NCBI RefSeq assembly: GCF_004923315.1
Contig: NZ_CP039646.1
Coordinates: 253,001-317,000, forward strand
Direction of reading: 5' to 3'
Length of the DNA stretch: 64,000 nucleotides
Origin: Azospirillum sp. TSA2s
GTDB lineage: Bacteria > Pseudomonadota > Alphaproteobacteria > Azospirillales > Azospirillaceae
The position numbers and the translations under genes were made by a program. Below, piece by piece: positions 8,014-16,161 of this stretch. Numbering within the stretch: position 1 is the first letter of the stretch; the number at the start of each line of letters is the position of its first letter. The notes under the pieces are model-generated. The model did no database searches. It was not told the origin of the DNA and worked only from the letters and a program-made list of their open reading frames with translations.

Positions 8014-11000
8014 TCAATCGCTCGCCATCCGCTGCCCCTCCGCCAGCAACTGCCCCAGCAGCGCCCTTAGCGCACCCGGACGCACCGGCTTGTAGAGCAG
8101 CCGGCAGCCCGCGGCTTCGATGTCCTCCCGCACGGCGGCGTCGCGGTCGGCGGTGACGACCGCCGCGGGGATGTCGCTGCCCAGCCGGGCGCGCAATGTC
8201 CGCAGGGCCTCCACGCCGGTCAGGCTGCGGTCGAGGTGGTAGTCGGTCAGGATCACGTCGGGCGTGCGGCCCTCCAGCTTCTCCAGGGCAAGGTCGGGGG
8301 CGGCCGCGGTGACGACGCGGCAGGACCAGCTGGACAACAGATCCTCGGTGGCGCGGGCGATGGCTGGCTCGTTTTCCAGGCAGAGCACCAGCACGCCGCG
8401 CAGGTCGCGGCCGCGCGGGCGGACCACCACGGCGCGGGCGGCGACCGGCTCGTCGGTCAGCGGCACCAGCACGGAGAAGGCACTGCCCCGACCAACCTTT
8501 GAGCGCACCTGGACCGTATGGCCGAGGATGCCGGCCAGACGCTCGACGATGGCGAGGCCGAGTCCCAACCCCTTGCCGCGGTCGTCGCCGTCATTGTCCA
8601 ACTGCCGGAACTCCATGAAGATTTCCGGCACCTTGTGTTCGGGGATGCCCGGCCCGGTGTCCCACACCTCGATCGACAGGAAATGTCCCCGCCTGCGGCA
8701 GCCCAGCAGGATGCGGCCCGTGCGGGTGTAGCGCACAGCGTTGGCGAGGTAATTCTGTAGGATGCGTCGCAGCAGCGTCGGGTCGCTGCGCACCGTGGCC
8801 GAACAGTCGACCACGCGCAGCCCCAGCCCGTGGCGGCTGGCCAGCACGGTGAATTCCTCGCCCAACGGCTTCAGCAACTCTTCGATGCGCATCGGCACCG
8901 GGTTCGGCTTCACCACGCCGCTGTCGATCTTGGAAACGTCCAGCAAATCGCCCAGGATCGTCTCCACCGAGCGCAGCGAGGCGTCGATCTGGCGGATGGC
9001 GCTGTCGCCATTGCGTTCACCCAGAGCGGACAGGAACAGCCGGGCGGCGTGCAGCGGCTGCAGCAGATCGTGGCTGGCGGCGGCCAGGAAGCGGGTCTTG
9101 CCACGGTTGGCGCGCTCGGCCTCCGCCTTGGCTTCCGACAGGGCGTGTGTGCGCTCCTCGATCCGTCGTTCCAGCGACTCGTTGGCTTCGCGCAGGGCAG
9201 CGGCGGCGCGGTGGCGCTCCGTGACGTCGGTGTAGACGGCGACGAAGCCGCCGCCCCGTGGCTTTGAACTGGGCATCGGGTTGGTGGCGATCTCCAGCAC
9301 CGTCCCGTCGGGCCGCACCCGTTCATAGACGTCGGGCCTGTTGCGGCGGCGCGGGTCGGAACGCCGCTCCAGCAGGGTCTCGATCTCGCCATTGCGGCCA
9401 TATTCGCCGCGCCGCGCGATCAGCCCGACGATGTCCTGCAGCGAGGTGCCGACCTGGACGAAGCCGTCCGGAAGGTCCAGCAGGACCAGGAACTGGTTGT
9501 TCCAGGTGGCGACGCGCCAGTCCTCGTCGAACACCGCGATGCCTTGGGGCACGTTCTCGACCGTGGCGCGCAATAGCTCGTGCTGCTTCAGGATGGCGCG
9601 CGACGCCTCGTCGATGATCGACCGCGCGTCGGTGCGCGACAGCCGGCGGTCCGACAGCAGCCCGGCCACCACCACGCGGGCCGACGCCGAACCGACCGCA
9701 CCGGCCAAGAGCCGTTCGGTCAGCTGGATCGCCTCCCCGTCGGTGCGTGTCAGCAACGCGGTGCGCAGATCGCCCTCGGCCACCCCGGTGAACCGGCGGA
9801 AGGCGGCGTCGGCGCGCGGCTGCCCGACATAGCGTACCGCCAGATCGTGCAGGTCGGCCAGCGTGGCGCCGCGTGGCCCGTGCGGTTCGCCGTCGGAGGC
9901 GCGGCGCAGGCTCATGAAACGGGCGGCCTGCTGGCGCTCCAGCGTCGACGGACGGGTCAGCAGCGACACCACGACGAACAGCAGGATGTTCGGACCCAGG
10001 CTCCACAGGGCGGCGTTGGTCAGCGGGTCGATGCCGGCGATGCCGGCCAGCGCCACCGGGCTGAGGCCGGTCAGGCCGAACGGACCCTCGCGCAGCGCGC
10101 TGGAGGCCAGCCAGCCGGCATCGGCGAAGGACGGCAACAGCATGGTGTAGGCCCAGCCCAGGAATCCGGCGCAGATGCCGGCGAAGGCGCCGCTGCGGCT
10201 GGCCCGGCTCCAGATCAGGCCGCCCAGCAGGGCGGGGGCGAACTGCGCCACCGCGGTGAAGCTCATCATGCCGATGGTCGCCAGCGGAAAAGCGGGGCCG
10301 ATCAGCCGGTAGCAGCCATAGGACAGCAGAACCAGCACGATCACCGCCGACCGGCGCACCAGCAGCAGGATCCCCGCCGGATCGTCGCGCAGCCGCCGGT
10401 CGTCGGGGCGCAGCGCCATCAGCAGCGGAACGGCGATGTCGTTGCAGATCATGGTGCTGAGCGCCACCATCTCCACCAGGATCATGCTGGTGGCGGCGGA
10501 AAGCCCGCCGATGAAGGCCGCCAGCGCCAGCCACGGCCGGCCCTGGCTCAGCGGGATGGACACCATGAAGGTGTCGGCGTTGGTCGTGCCGTCGGGAAGC
10601 AGCATCAGCCCGGCCAGCGCCACCGGCAGGACGAACAGGTTGATGGCGACCAGATAGGCGGGGAACAGCTTGGCCGACGACCGCACGTCGCCGGCATGGG
10701 TGTTCTCCACCACCGCGACGTGGAACTGGCGCGGCAGGCACAGGATCGCCAGTCCGGACAGCAGGCAGGCCACCCACCAGTCGGTGCCGATGCTGTCCAG
10801 CCTGATCAGTTCGAGGAATCCGGGATGGCGGACGGCGGCGTCGATGAAGGTGGCGGGGTCGCCGAAGACGGAAAAGGCGATGGCGCCGCCCACCCCCAGC
10901 GCCGCGGCCAGCTTCACCACCGATTCGGCGGCGATGGCCATCATCAGCCCGCGGTGATGTTCGTTGGCCGACACGCTGCGTACGCCGAACAGGATGGCGA

Positions 11001-11511
11001 AGGCCGCCATCAACAGCGCCGCCATCAGCGCGGTCCCGCCCGGCATCTGGCTGAGATCGGTGCCCAGCGATGCCCCGGCCAGGATTTCGAAGCTGACGCT
11101 GATCGCCTTCAACTGCAGGGCGATGTAGGGCAGAAGCCCGATCACGGCGGCGATGGTGACCAGCGCCGCCAGACTGCGGCTCTTGCCGTAGCGGGCGGAC
11201 AGGAAGTCGGAAATGGAGACGACGTTCTCCGACTTCGCCACCCGGACGATGCGGGCCAGAATCGGCCAGCCCAGCCCGATCATCAGGATCGGCCCGACAT
11301 AGATCGGCAGGAAATAAAATCCCCCCGTCGCCGCCCGCCCGACCGCGCCGTAGAAGGTCCAGGAGGTGCAATAGACGCCGAAGCTCAGCGCATAGAGCCA
11401 GGGCGTGCGCCGGTCGCTGCCATGATTGCCGGTGCGGTCGCCGTACCACGCGATGGCGAACAGCGACAACAGATAGGCCAGCGATGCGGCCAGGATGAAC
11501 CAGCTTTCCAT
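8014..11511 (-). CDS. Symporter-domain hybrid histidine kinase, CrbS/MxtR-like
   Basis: 1165-residue membrane kinase. Residues 1 to about 490 form a sodium:solute symporter (SSF) fold with some 12-13 helices (starting FILAASLAYLLSLFAIAWYGD and PWLYALSFGVYCTSWTFYGAVG). This is followed by a short linker region typical of STAC-containing kinases, a PAS domain (about 630-740), a coiled coil, HisKA with His814 in ASHDLLQPLHAARLFLSAL, HATPase (GKGLGLGLAIVERL) and a C-terminal receiver (Asp1090 in LTDYHLD). Such kinases (CrbS, MxtR, CbrA group) couple a transporter-like module to carbon-source signalling. The LuxR-type regulator converging on it is the likely partner. ATG 11511 gives the normal SSF N-terminus; the frame stays open upstream without homology. 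Whether the SSF domain transports a substrate or only senses cannot be decided here. Confidence 0.9.
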   Translation of the reverse strand: MESWFILAASLAYLLSLFAIAWYGDRTGNHGSDRRTPWLYALSFGVYCTSWTFYGAVGRAATGGFYFLPIYVGPILMIGLGWPILARIVRVAKSENVVSISDFLSARYGKSRSLAALVTIAAVIGLLPYIALQLKAISVSFEILAGASLGTDLSQMPGGTALMAALLMAAFAILFGVRSVSANEHHRGLMMAIAAESVVKLAAALGVGGAIAFSVFGDPATFIDAAVRHPGFLELIRLDSIGTDWWVACLLSGLAILCLPRQFHVAVVENTHAGDVRSSAKLFPAYLVAINLFVLPVALAGLMLLPDGTTNADTFMVSIPLSQGRPWLALAAFIGGLSAATSMILVEMVALSTMICNDIAVPLLMALRPDDRRLRDDPAGILLLVRRSAVIVLVLLSYGCYRLIGPAFPLATIGMMSFTAVAQFAPALLGGLIWSRASRSGAFAGICAGFLGWAYTMLLPSFADAGWLASSALREGPFGLTGLSPVALAGIAGIDPLTNAALWSLGPNILLFVVVSLLTRPSTLERQQAARFMSLRRASDGEPHGPRGATLADLHDLAVRYVGQPRADAAFRRFTGVAEGDLRTALLTRTDGEAIQLTERLLAGAVGSASARVVVAGLLSDRRLSRTDARSIIDEASRAILKQHELLRATVENVPQGIAVFDEDWRVATWNNQFLVLLDLPDGFVQVGTSLQDIVGLIARRGEYGRNGEIETLLERRSDPRRRNRPDVYERVRPDGTVLEIATNPMPSSKPRGGGFVAVYTDVTERHRAAAALREANESLERRIEERTHALSEAKAEAERANRGKTRFLAAASHDLLQPLHAARLFLSALGERNGDSAIRQIDASLRSVETILGDLLDVSKIDSGVVKPNPVPMRIEELLKPLGEEFTVLASRHGLGLRVVDCSATVRSDPTLLRRILQNYLANAVRYTRTGRILLGCRRRGHFLSIEVWDTGPGIPEHKVPEIFMEFRQLDNDGDDRGKGLGLGLAIVERLAGILGHTVQVRSKVGRGSAFSVLVPLTDEPVAARAVVVRPRGRDLRGVLVLCLENEPAIARATEDLLSSWSCRVVTAAAPDLALEKLEGRTPDVILTDYHLDRSLTGVEALRTLRARLGSDIPAAVVTADRDAAVREDIEAAGCRLLYKPVRPGALRALLGQLLAEGQRMASD

Positions 11512-11767
11512 GGGGCTTCGCGCATCCCGTTTTTGATTTTTACTCCCTGTGGGAGACAGCTTATCACAAGGCGCGCATGTGCGCCGCGCCCGCATTCGCC
11601 ACCCACCTTCGGCCGCACGCATAAGGCGGATATCGGCCTTGGACGGGGGCAAAGGTGGCCGCCCGACCGCACCTCCGGTGAGCGTGGCACTCTTCCGACC
11701 CGCCGTTGTTCTTCCTGCCGGGCTGCAAAGCTTTTGGTCGAAAACGAGAAGGTGAAGGAGAGTCCGA

Positions 11768-12946
11768 ATGGTAGCGGTCAGCGCCGGTTCCCAGACCAGC
11801 ATCAACACCGACGAACTCGGGGTGACGGGTATCCGGGGCGGCACGGTCACCGTGGCCACGCCCAGCCAGCTCGTCATCAGCTATCCGGACGGCCGGTCCA
11901 CCGACTTCCGCGGCAATTTCACCTATGACGCGGCCACGCAGACCCTGACCGGGGGAACCATCGCCAGCGTCACCAACGCCACGAACGGCGTTCCCGACCT
12001 GTCGGTGTCGCAGTTGAACCTGCCGGTCGCGACCGCACTGGGTTGGGCTGCGGCCGGTACCGACGCGGAGGCGATCCGCGATGCCCTGCTGAGCGGCAAC
12101 GACAGCCTGACCGGGTCGGACTTCAACGATACGAAGCGCGGCTATGCCGGCGACGACACCATCAACGGCGGCCGGGGCGACGACCTGCTGGATGGCGGCA
12201 AGGGCGTGAATATCATCGACGGCAGCGACGGCATCGACACGGTGGTCCGCCACGCCTCGCGGGCCGACAGCGGTGCGGTCAAGCACGATGGCGAGATCTA
12301 CGTGATCGACGCCAACGGCTATGACCGGCTGACCAATGTCGAGTTCATCCAGTACGCCGACCAGACGGTTGCCGGTGCCACCGCCCCGGTGTTCGACGGC
12401 CTGTCCTATCTCGCCGCCAACACCGACCTTGCCGCGGCCTACGGCACGGACTCCGATGCCGCCTTCGACCATTACCGGTCCTTCGGCTGGAGCGAGGGGC
12501 GCACCCTGACCTTCAATGCCGCGGGATATCTCGCCGACAATCCGGACATCTTTGCCGCCTTCGGCACCGACACCAGCGCGGCGACCCGTCACTATATCGA
12601 AACGGGGCGGCTGGAAGGCCGCCAGACCGACTTCGATTCCATGAGCTATCTTGCCGCCAACCCGGACCTGATCGCCGCCTTCGGCACGGACACGACCGCG
12701 GCGGCGCTCCATTATGCCCAGTTCGGCCGCAACGAGGGCCGGAACCTGGAGTTCGACGCCTCGTCCTATCTGGCGCGCTATCCGGATCTGCAGGCCGCCT
12801 TCGGCACAGATCTGCAGGCCGCGACCAACCATTACGTCCAGTTCGGCTACCAGGAAGGCCGCGACGCCTCGCCGCTCGCCCCCGGCGGCACCGCCTTTGC
12901 CGCGGCCGACGCCACGCAGCCGCACGCGGCGCTGTCGATTGCCTGA
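11768..12946 (+). CDS. RTX-like calcium-binding protein with four 40-residue repeats
   Basis: 392-residue protein with no N-terminal signal peptide. Residues about 110-160 carry RTX/hemolysin-type nonapeptides (GNDSLTGSD, YAGDDTINGGRGDDLLDGG) that bind calcium in type I secreted proteins. From residue 209 to 368 there are four consecutive 40-residue units with no gaps, each of the form F-x4-YLAxxPDLxAAFGTD-x2-AAxxHYxxxGxxEGR. The DNA period is exactly 120 bases. Such units occur in large RTX adhesins; here they are in a short protein. AAGGAG lies seven bases before the ATG, and a strong terminator (12975-13007) follows. No type I exporter gene is adjacent. Likely a secreted or surface protein; the role is unknown. 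Confidence 0.75.
   Translation: MVAVSAGSQTSINTDELGVTGIRGGTVTVATPSQLVISYPDGRSTDFRGNFTYDAATQTLTGGTIASVTNATNGVPDLSVSQLNLPVATALGWAAAGTDAEAIRDALLSGNDSLTGSDFNDTKRGYAGDDTINGGRGDDLLDGGKGVNIIDGSDGIDTVVRHASRADSGAVKHDGEIYVIDANGYDRLTNVEFIQYADQTVAGATAPVFDGLSYLAANTDLAAAYGTDSDAAFDHYRSFGWSEGRTLTFNAAGYLADNPDIFAAFGTDTSAATRHYIETGRLEGRQTDFDSMSYLAANPDLIAAFGTDTTAAALHYAQFGRNEGRNLEFDASSYLARYPDLQAAFGTDLQAATNHYVQFGYQEGRDASPLAPGGTAFAAADATQPHAALSIA
12392..12871 (+). repeat. Four tandem 120-bp coding repeats
   Basis: Units start at 12392, 12512, 12632 and 12752, each opening with TTC (Phe) and encoding one YLAxxPDL...AAFGTD...EGR module. The spacing is exact; the units differ at many third and some first codon positions, so they are not recent copies. 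Confidence 0.9.
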
Positions 12947-12974
12947 CGGGGACGCCTGACGGAACCCGGACGGA

Positions 12975-13007
12975 AAATGGGCGGAGGGAAATCCCCTCCG
13001 CCCATTT
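12975..13007 (+). terminator. Terminator between RTX-like gene and MFS gene
   Basis: Perfect 14-bp stem AAATGGGCGGAGGG / CCCTCCGCCCATTT with a five-base loop, 28 bases after the RTX-like stop and upstream of the convergent MFS stop; the AT-rich stem base suits termination in both directions. Confidence 0.8.
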
Positions 13008-13049
13008 CCTTTGCGGGACCATCGCCGGTTCAGGCGAAGGCCGGTAGCG

Positions 13050-14765
13050 TCAATCGTGCTGGTAGATGTCCACGTCCTTGGTCTCGCGGACGAACAGCAG
13101 GCCGATCACCAGGGTCGCGGCGGCGATGACGATCGGGTACCACAGGCCGGAATAGATGTCGCCGGTGGCCGCCACGATGGCGAAGGAGGTGGTCGGCAGG
13201 AAGCCGCCGAACCAGCCGTTGCCGATGTGGTAGGGCAGCGACATCGAGGTGTAGCGGATGCGGGTCGGGAACATCTCCACCAGCATGGCGGCGATCGGGC
13301 CGTAAACCATGGTCACATAGATGACCAGCACCGTCAGCAGGGCGATGACCATCACCGTGTCGATGCGGGCCGGGTCGGCCTTCGGCGGGTAGTTGGCCGC
13401 CTTCAGCGCGTCGCCCAGCCCCTTGTCGAAGGCGGCGCCCGCCGCCTTGGCGTCGGCCGGGGTGGCGGCGGTGGCCGGACCGTGGCTCAGCGACACGGTG
13501 GTGTTGGCCTGCGGCAGGGCGGAATAGCCGGGGATGACCGTGCTGCCGACCTTGATCGAGGCGACGGTACCGGCCGGCCCCGCTTCGTTGGTGTAGGGGA
13601 TGCCGCGTTTCACCAGGGCGCTCTTGGCGATGTCGCAGGAACTGGTGAACTGGCTGGTGCCGACCGGGTTGAACTGGAACGAGCATTCGTTCGGATCGGC
13701 GACGACGACGACCGGTGCCGTGGCGATGGCTTCCTCAAGCGCCGGGTTGGCGTAGTGGGTGATGCCCTTGAACAGCGGGAAATAGGTCAGGCAGGCCAGC
13801 AGCAGTCCTGCCATGATGATCGGCTTGCGGCCGATCCTGTCGGCCAGCGAACCGAAGATCACGAAGAAGGGCGTGCCGATCAGCAGCGCCGCCGCGATCA
13901 TCAGGTTGGCCGCCTGGGCATCGACCTTCAGCGTCTGGGTCAGGAAAAACAGGGCATAGAACTGGCCGGTGTACCAGACCACCGCCTGACCGGCGACGAG
14001 GCCGAACAGGGCGAGCAGCACGATCTTCAGGTTCTTCCACCGGCCGAAGGATTCGGTCAGCGGCGCGGTCGAATGCTTGCCCTCCTCCTTCATCTTCTTG
14101 AAGGCGGGCGATTCGTTCAGCATCAGCCGGATCCACACCGAGATGCCGAGCAGCACGATGGAGATCAGGAACGGGATGCGCCAGCCCCAGGCGTTGAAAT
14201 CCTCCGGCGACATCGACACGCGGCAGCCCAGGATGACCAGCAGCGACAGGAACAGGCCGAGCGTCGCAGTGGTCTGGATCCAAGAGGTGTAGTTGCCGCG
14301 GCGGCCATGCGGCGCATGTTCGGCGACATAGGTGGCGGCACCGCCATATTCGCCGCCGAGAGCCAGACCCTGCAGCAGGCGCAGCCCGATCAGGATGATC
14401 GGCGCTGCGATGCCGATCGAGGCATAGTTGGGCAGGATGCCGACGATGAAGGTCGACAGGCCCATGATGAGGATGGTGACAAGGAAGGTGTATTTGCGGC
14501 CGATCATGTCGCCGAGACGGCCGAAGACCAGGGCACCGAAGGGCCGGACCGCAAAGCCGGCGGCGAACGCCATCAGGGCGAAGATGAAGGCCGCGGTCGG
14601 GTTCACGCCCGAAAAGAACTGCGCGGCGATGACCGCGCTGAGCGATCCGTAGAGATAGAAGTCGTACCACTCGAAAACCGTCCCGAGCGAGGACGCGAAG
14701 ATGACTTTCTTCTCCTCGCCCGTCATCGGTCGGACGGCATCAGCCGTCGAAGCCGCATAGGCCAT
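13050..14765 (-). CDS. MHS-family MFS transporter with a large inserted loop
   Basis: 571-residue major facilitator of the metabolite:H+ symporter family. The N-terminus shows the family signature (SLGTVFEWYDFYLYG) and LGRLxD-type loop (FGRLGDMIGRKYTF), followed by LGGEYGGAATYVAEHAP. About 110 residues are inserted between late transmembrane helices (about 325-440, ECSFQFNPV... to ...YPPKADPAR); they are Cys-containing and polar, and the protein is longer than the usual 430-450 residues. Substrates of the family are organic acids, betaine, proline or shikimate; the substrate here is unknown. ATG 14765 was preferred because GGGAGG lies nine bases upstream; an in-frame GTG at 14774 directly touches that site. 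The gene stands alone. Confidence 0.88.
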   Translation of the reverse strand: MAYAASTADAVRPMTGEEKKVIFASSLGTVFEWYDFYLYGSLSAVIAAQFFSGVNPTAAFIFALMAFAAGFAVRPFGALVFGRLGDMIGRKYTFLVTILIMGLSTFIVGILPNYASIGIAAPIILIGLRLLQGLALGGEYGGAATYVAEHAPHGRRGNYTSWIQTTATLGLFLSLLVILGCRVSMSPEDFNAWGWRIPFLISIVLLGISVWIRLMLNESPAFKKMKEEGKHSTAPLTESFGRWKNLKIVLLALFGLVAGQAVVWYTGQFYALFFLTQTLKVDAQAANLMIAAALLIGTPFFVIFGSLADRIGRKPIIMAGLLLACLTYFPLFKGITHYANPALEEAIATAPVVVVADPNECSFQFNPVGTSQFTSSCDIAKSALVKRGIPYTNEAGPAGTVASIKVGSTVIPGYSALPQANTTVSLSHGPATAATPADAKAAGAAFDKGLGDALKAANYPPKADPARIDTVMVIALLTVLVIYVTMVYGPIAAMLVEMFPTRIRYTSMSLPYHIGNGWFGGFLPTTSFAIVAATGDIYSGLWYPIVIAAATLVIGLLFVRETKDVDIYQHD

Positions 14766-14904
14766 GGTTTTCACCCTCCCAAGTGAATAAGCCAGGACTG
14801 TGGTTGGTTTTTTGTGAGCGGCACATCGTGGTCATGCCGTTGAATGACCGAGCCCGCTTCTTGGTCGTTGTGCAGATAGTTGCGTATACAAACTATCGGC
14901 GTCA

Positions 14905-14924
14905 CCCCCGACCATGGTCGGGGG
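14905..14924. repeat. Perfect 20-bp palindrome
   Basis: CCCCCGACCA followed by its exact complement. It lies in the 226-bp space between the MFS start and the binding-protein stop, 67 bases beyond the latter's stop on the minus strand, and may act as its terminator or be a small repeat element. Confidence 0.5.
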
Positions 14925-14991
14925 GCAACGGGGCGCGGTATTGGGTTACACTGTCCTATTGTGCGAATTCGGCTGCTCGCCGGAACAGCCC

Positions 14992-16074
14992 TTACTGGAA
15001 AACCGGGGCATAGAGCAGCCCGCCCTGCGTCCAGGGCCGGTTCACGCCGCGGTCCAGCTTGAAGGGGGACCGGCTGCCGAGATTGCGGTCGAAGATCTCG
15101 CCGTAATTCCCGACCTGCACCACCGCCTGATAGGCCCAGTCCGGACGCAGGCCCGCCTTGGCCGCCACTTCCGGCATGCCGGACAGCAGGCGCCGCATCT
15201 CGCTGCTGCCGGTGATGCGCTGGAAATTGGCGTTGGCGCCGGTGACGCCGGCATCGTCGGTCAGGAACAGCGCGAACATGACCCAACGCACCGCCGCCAT
15301 CCACATGCGGTCGCTGTTCGGCGTCAGCGGCGCCAGCGGCTCGCGGGCGGCAACGGAAGAGGCCACGGGGGTGTCGGCGATTTCCAGCGCGTCCTGCGGC
15401 GCGTCCAACATATGCAGCGCCGTGGTCAGCAATGCCCGGTCTGCGCTGACCGCCGCGCACTCGCGGCTGAGGAAGGCCTCCAGCGTGTCGGGCCAGCCGG
15501 GGAAGCTGCGCAGCTTCCAGGGTCGCTTGCCGCCGGCGATCAGGGACTCCAGTTCGGCCTGGGTGGTGGTCCCGGCCGGAACGCAGACCGTCAGTTCACC
15601 GTCCAGCGCCGACCGGCCGTCGGGCAGCCGCCATGCGGCGATCCCCTGCACGTCGTAGAAGATCGGCGGACCGAAATCGACGGCATAGGTGGCGTCGCGC
15701 GTCAGGGTCCAGGAGGTCTGGGCGAAGGAGACGTCGACCTCGCCGGTGGCGACCGCGGCGAACTCCTGCAGCTTCGACAGCCGGCGGACTTCGACGGCGT
15801 CGGCCTTGCCCAGCACCGCAGCCGCCAGCGCCCGGCACAGATCGACCATGAAGCCCACCGGACGGCCACCGTCGTCGTTGGCGGCGAAACCGGGATTGAA
15901 GGACACCCCGCAGCGCACAACCCCACGCCGCTCGATTTCCGCCAGCACCGGCCGGTCGCCGTTGCGTGCGGCGGCGGGTTCCGGCTGTGCCGCGGTGGCT
16001 CCGGTGCCGGCTCCGGTAAAGAACTGCAGCGCCAGCAGCAGGCCGAACGCGACGGCAACAGGCTTCGACCCCAT
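14992..16074 (-). CDS. Amino-acid-type periplasmic binding protein (AapJ-like), orphan
   Basis: 360-residue solute-binding protein. It begins with a signal peptide (SKPVAVAFGLLLALQFFTGAGTGATAA) followed by a long-form amino-acid binding domain like AapJ/BztA: the VLAEIERRGVVRCGVSFNPGFAANDDGG start, VGFMVDLCRALAAAVLGKADAVEV and WTLTRDATYAVDFGPPIFYD blocks. Such proteins deliver amino acids to ABC permeases, but no permease or ATPase is near. The gene is divergent from a TorS-like sensor kinase with 87 bp between the starts, so it might instead supply the ligand-binding component for that kinase, as TorT does for TorS. The ATG at 16074 is preceded by GGGGAGAAGG. The fold assignment is firm; the sensory role is a hypothesis. 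Confidence 0.85.
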   Translation of the reverse strand: MGSKPVAVAFGLLLALQFFTGAGTGATAAQPEPAAARNGDRPVLAEIERRGVVRCGVSFNPGFAANDDGGRPVGFMVDLCRALAAAVLGKADAVEVRRLSKLQEFAAVATGEVDVSFAQTSWTLTRDATYAVDFGPPIFYDVQGIAAWRLPDGRSALDGELTVCVPAGTTTQAELESLIAGGKRPWKLRSFPGWPDTLEAFLSRECAAVSADRALLTTALHMLDAPQDALEIADTPVASSVAAREPLAPLTPNSDRMWMAAVRWVMFALFLTDDAGVTGANANFQRITGSSEMRRLLSGMPEVAAKAGLRPDWAYQAVVQVGNYGEIFDRNLGSRSPFKLDRGVNRPWTQGGLLYAPVFQ

Positions 16075-16161
16075 CCTTCTCCCCTTATCCCACGGATTGG
16101 CTATGATACGCTGCGATCGTTCTCGCGCAAACGATGCGGGACCGGATAAGCAGGGACAGGA

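Noticed and set aside
9580..11928. 782-codon plus-strand frame opposite the SSF kinase
   Set aside because: Composition (Gln, Arg, His, Gly) is typical of antisense frames in GC-rich DNA; the sense strand encodes recognisable SSF, PAS, HK and REC domains.
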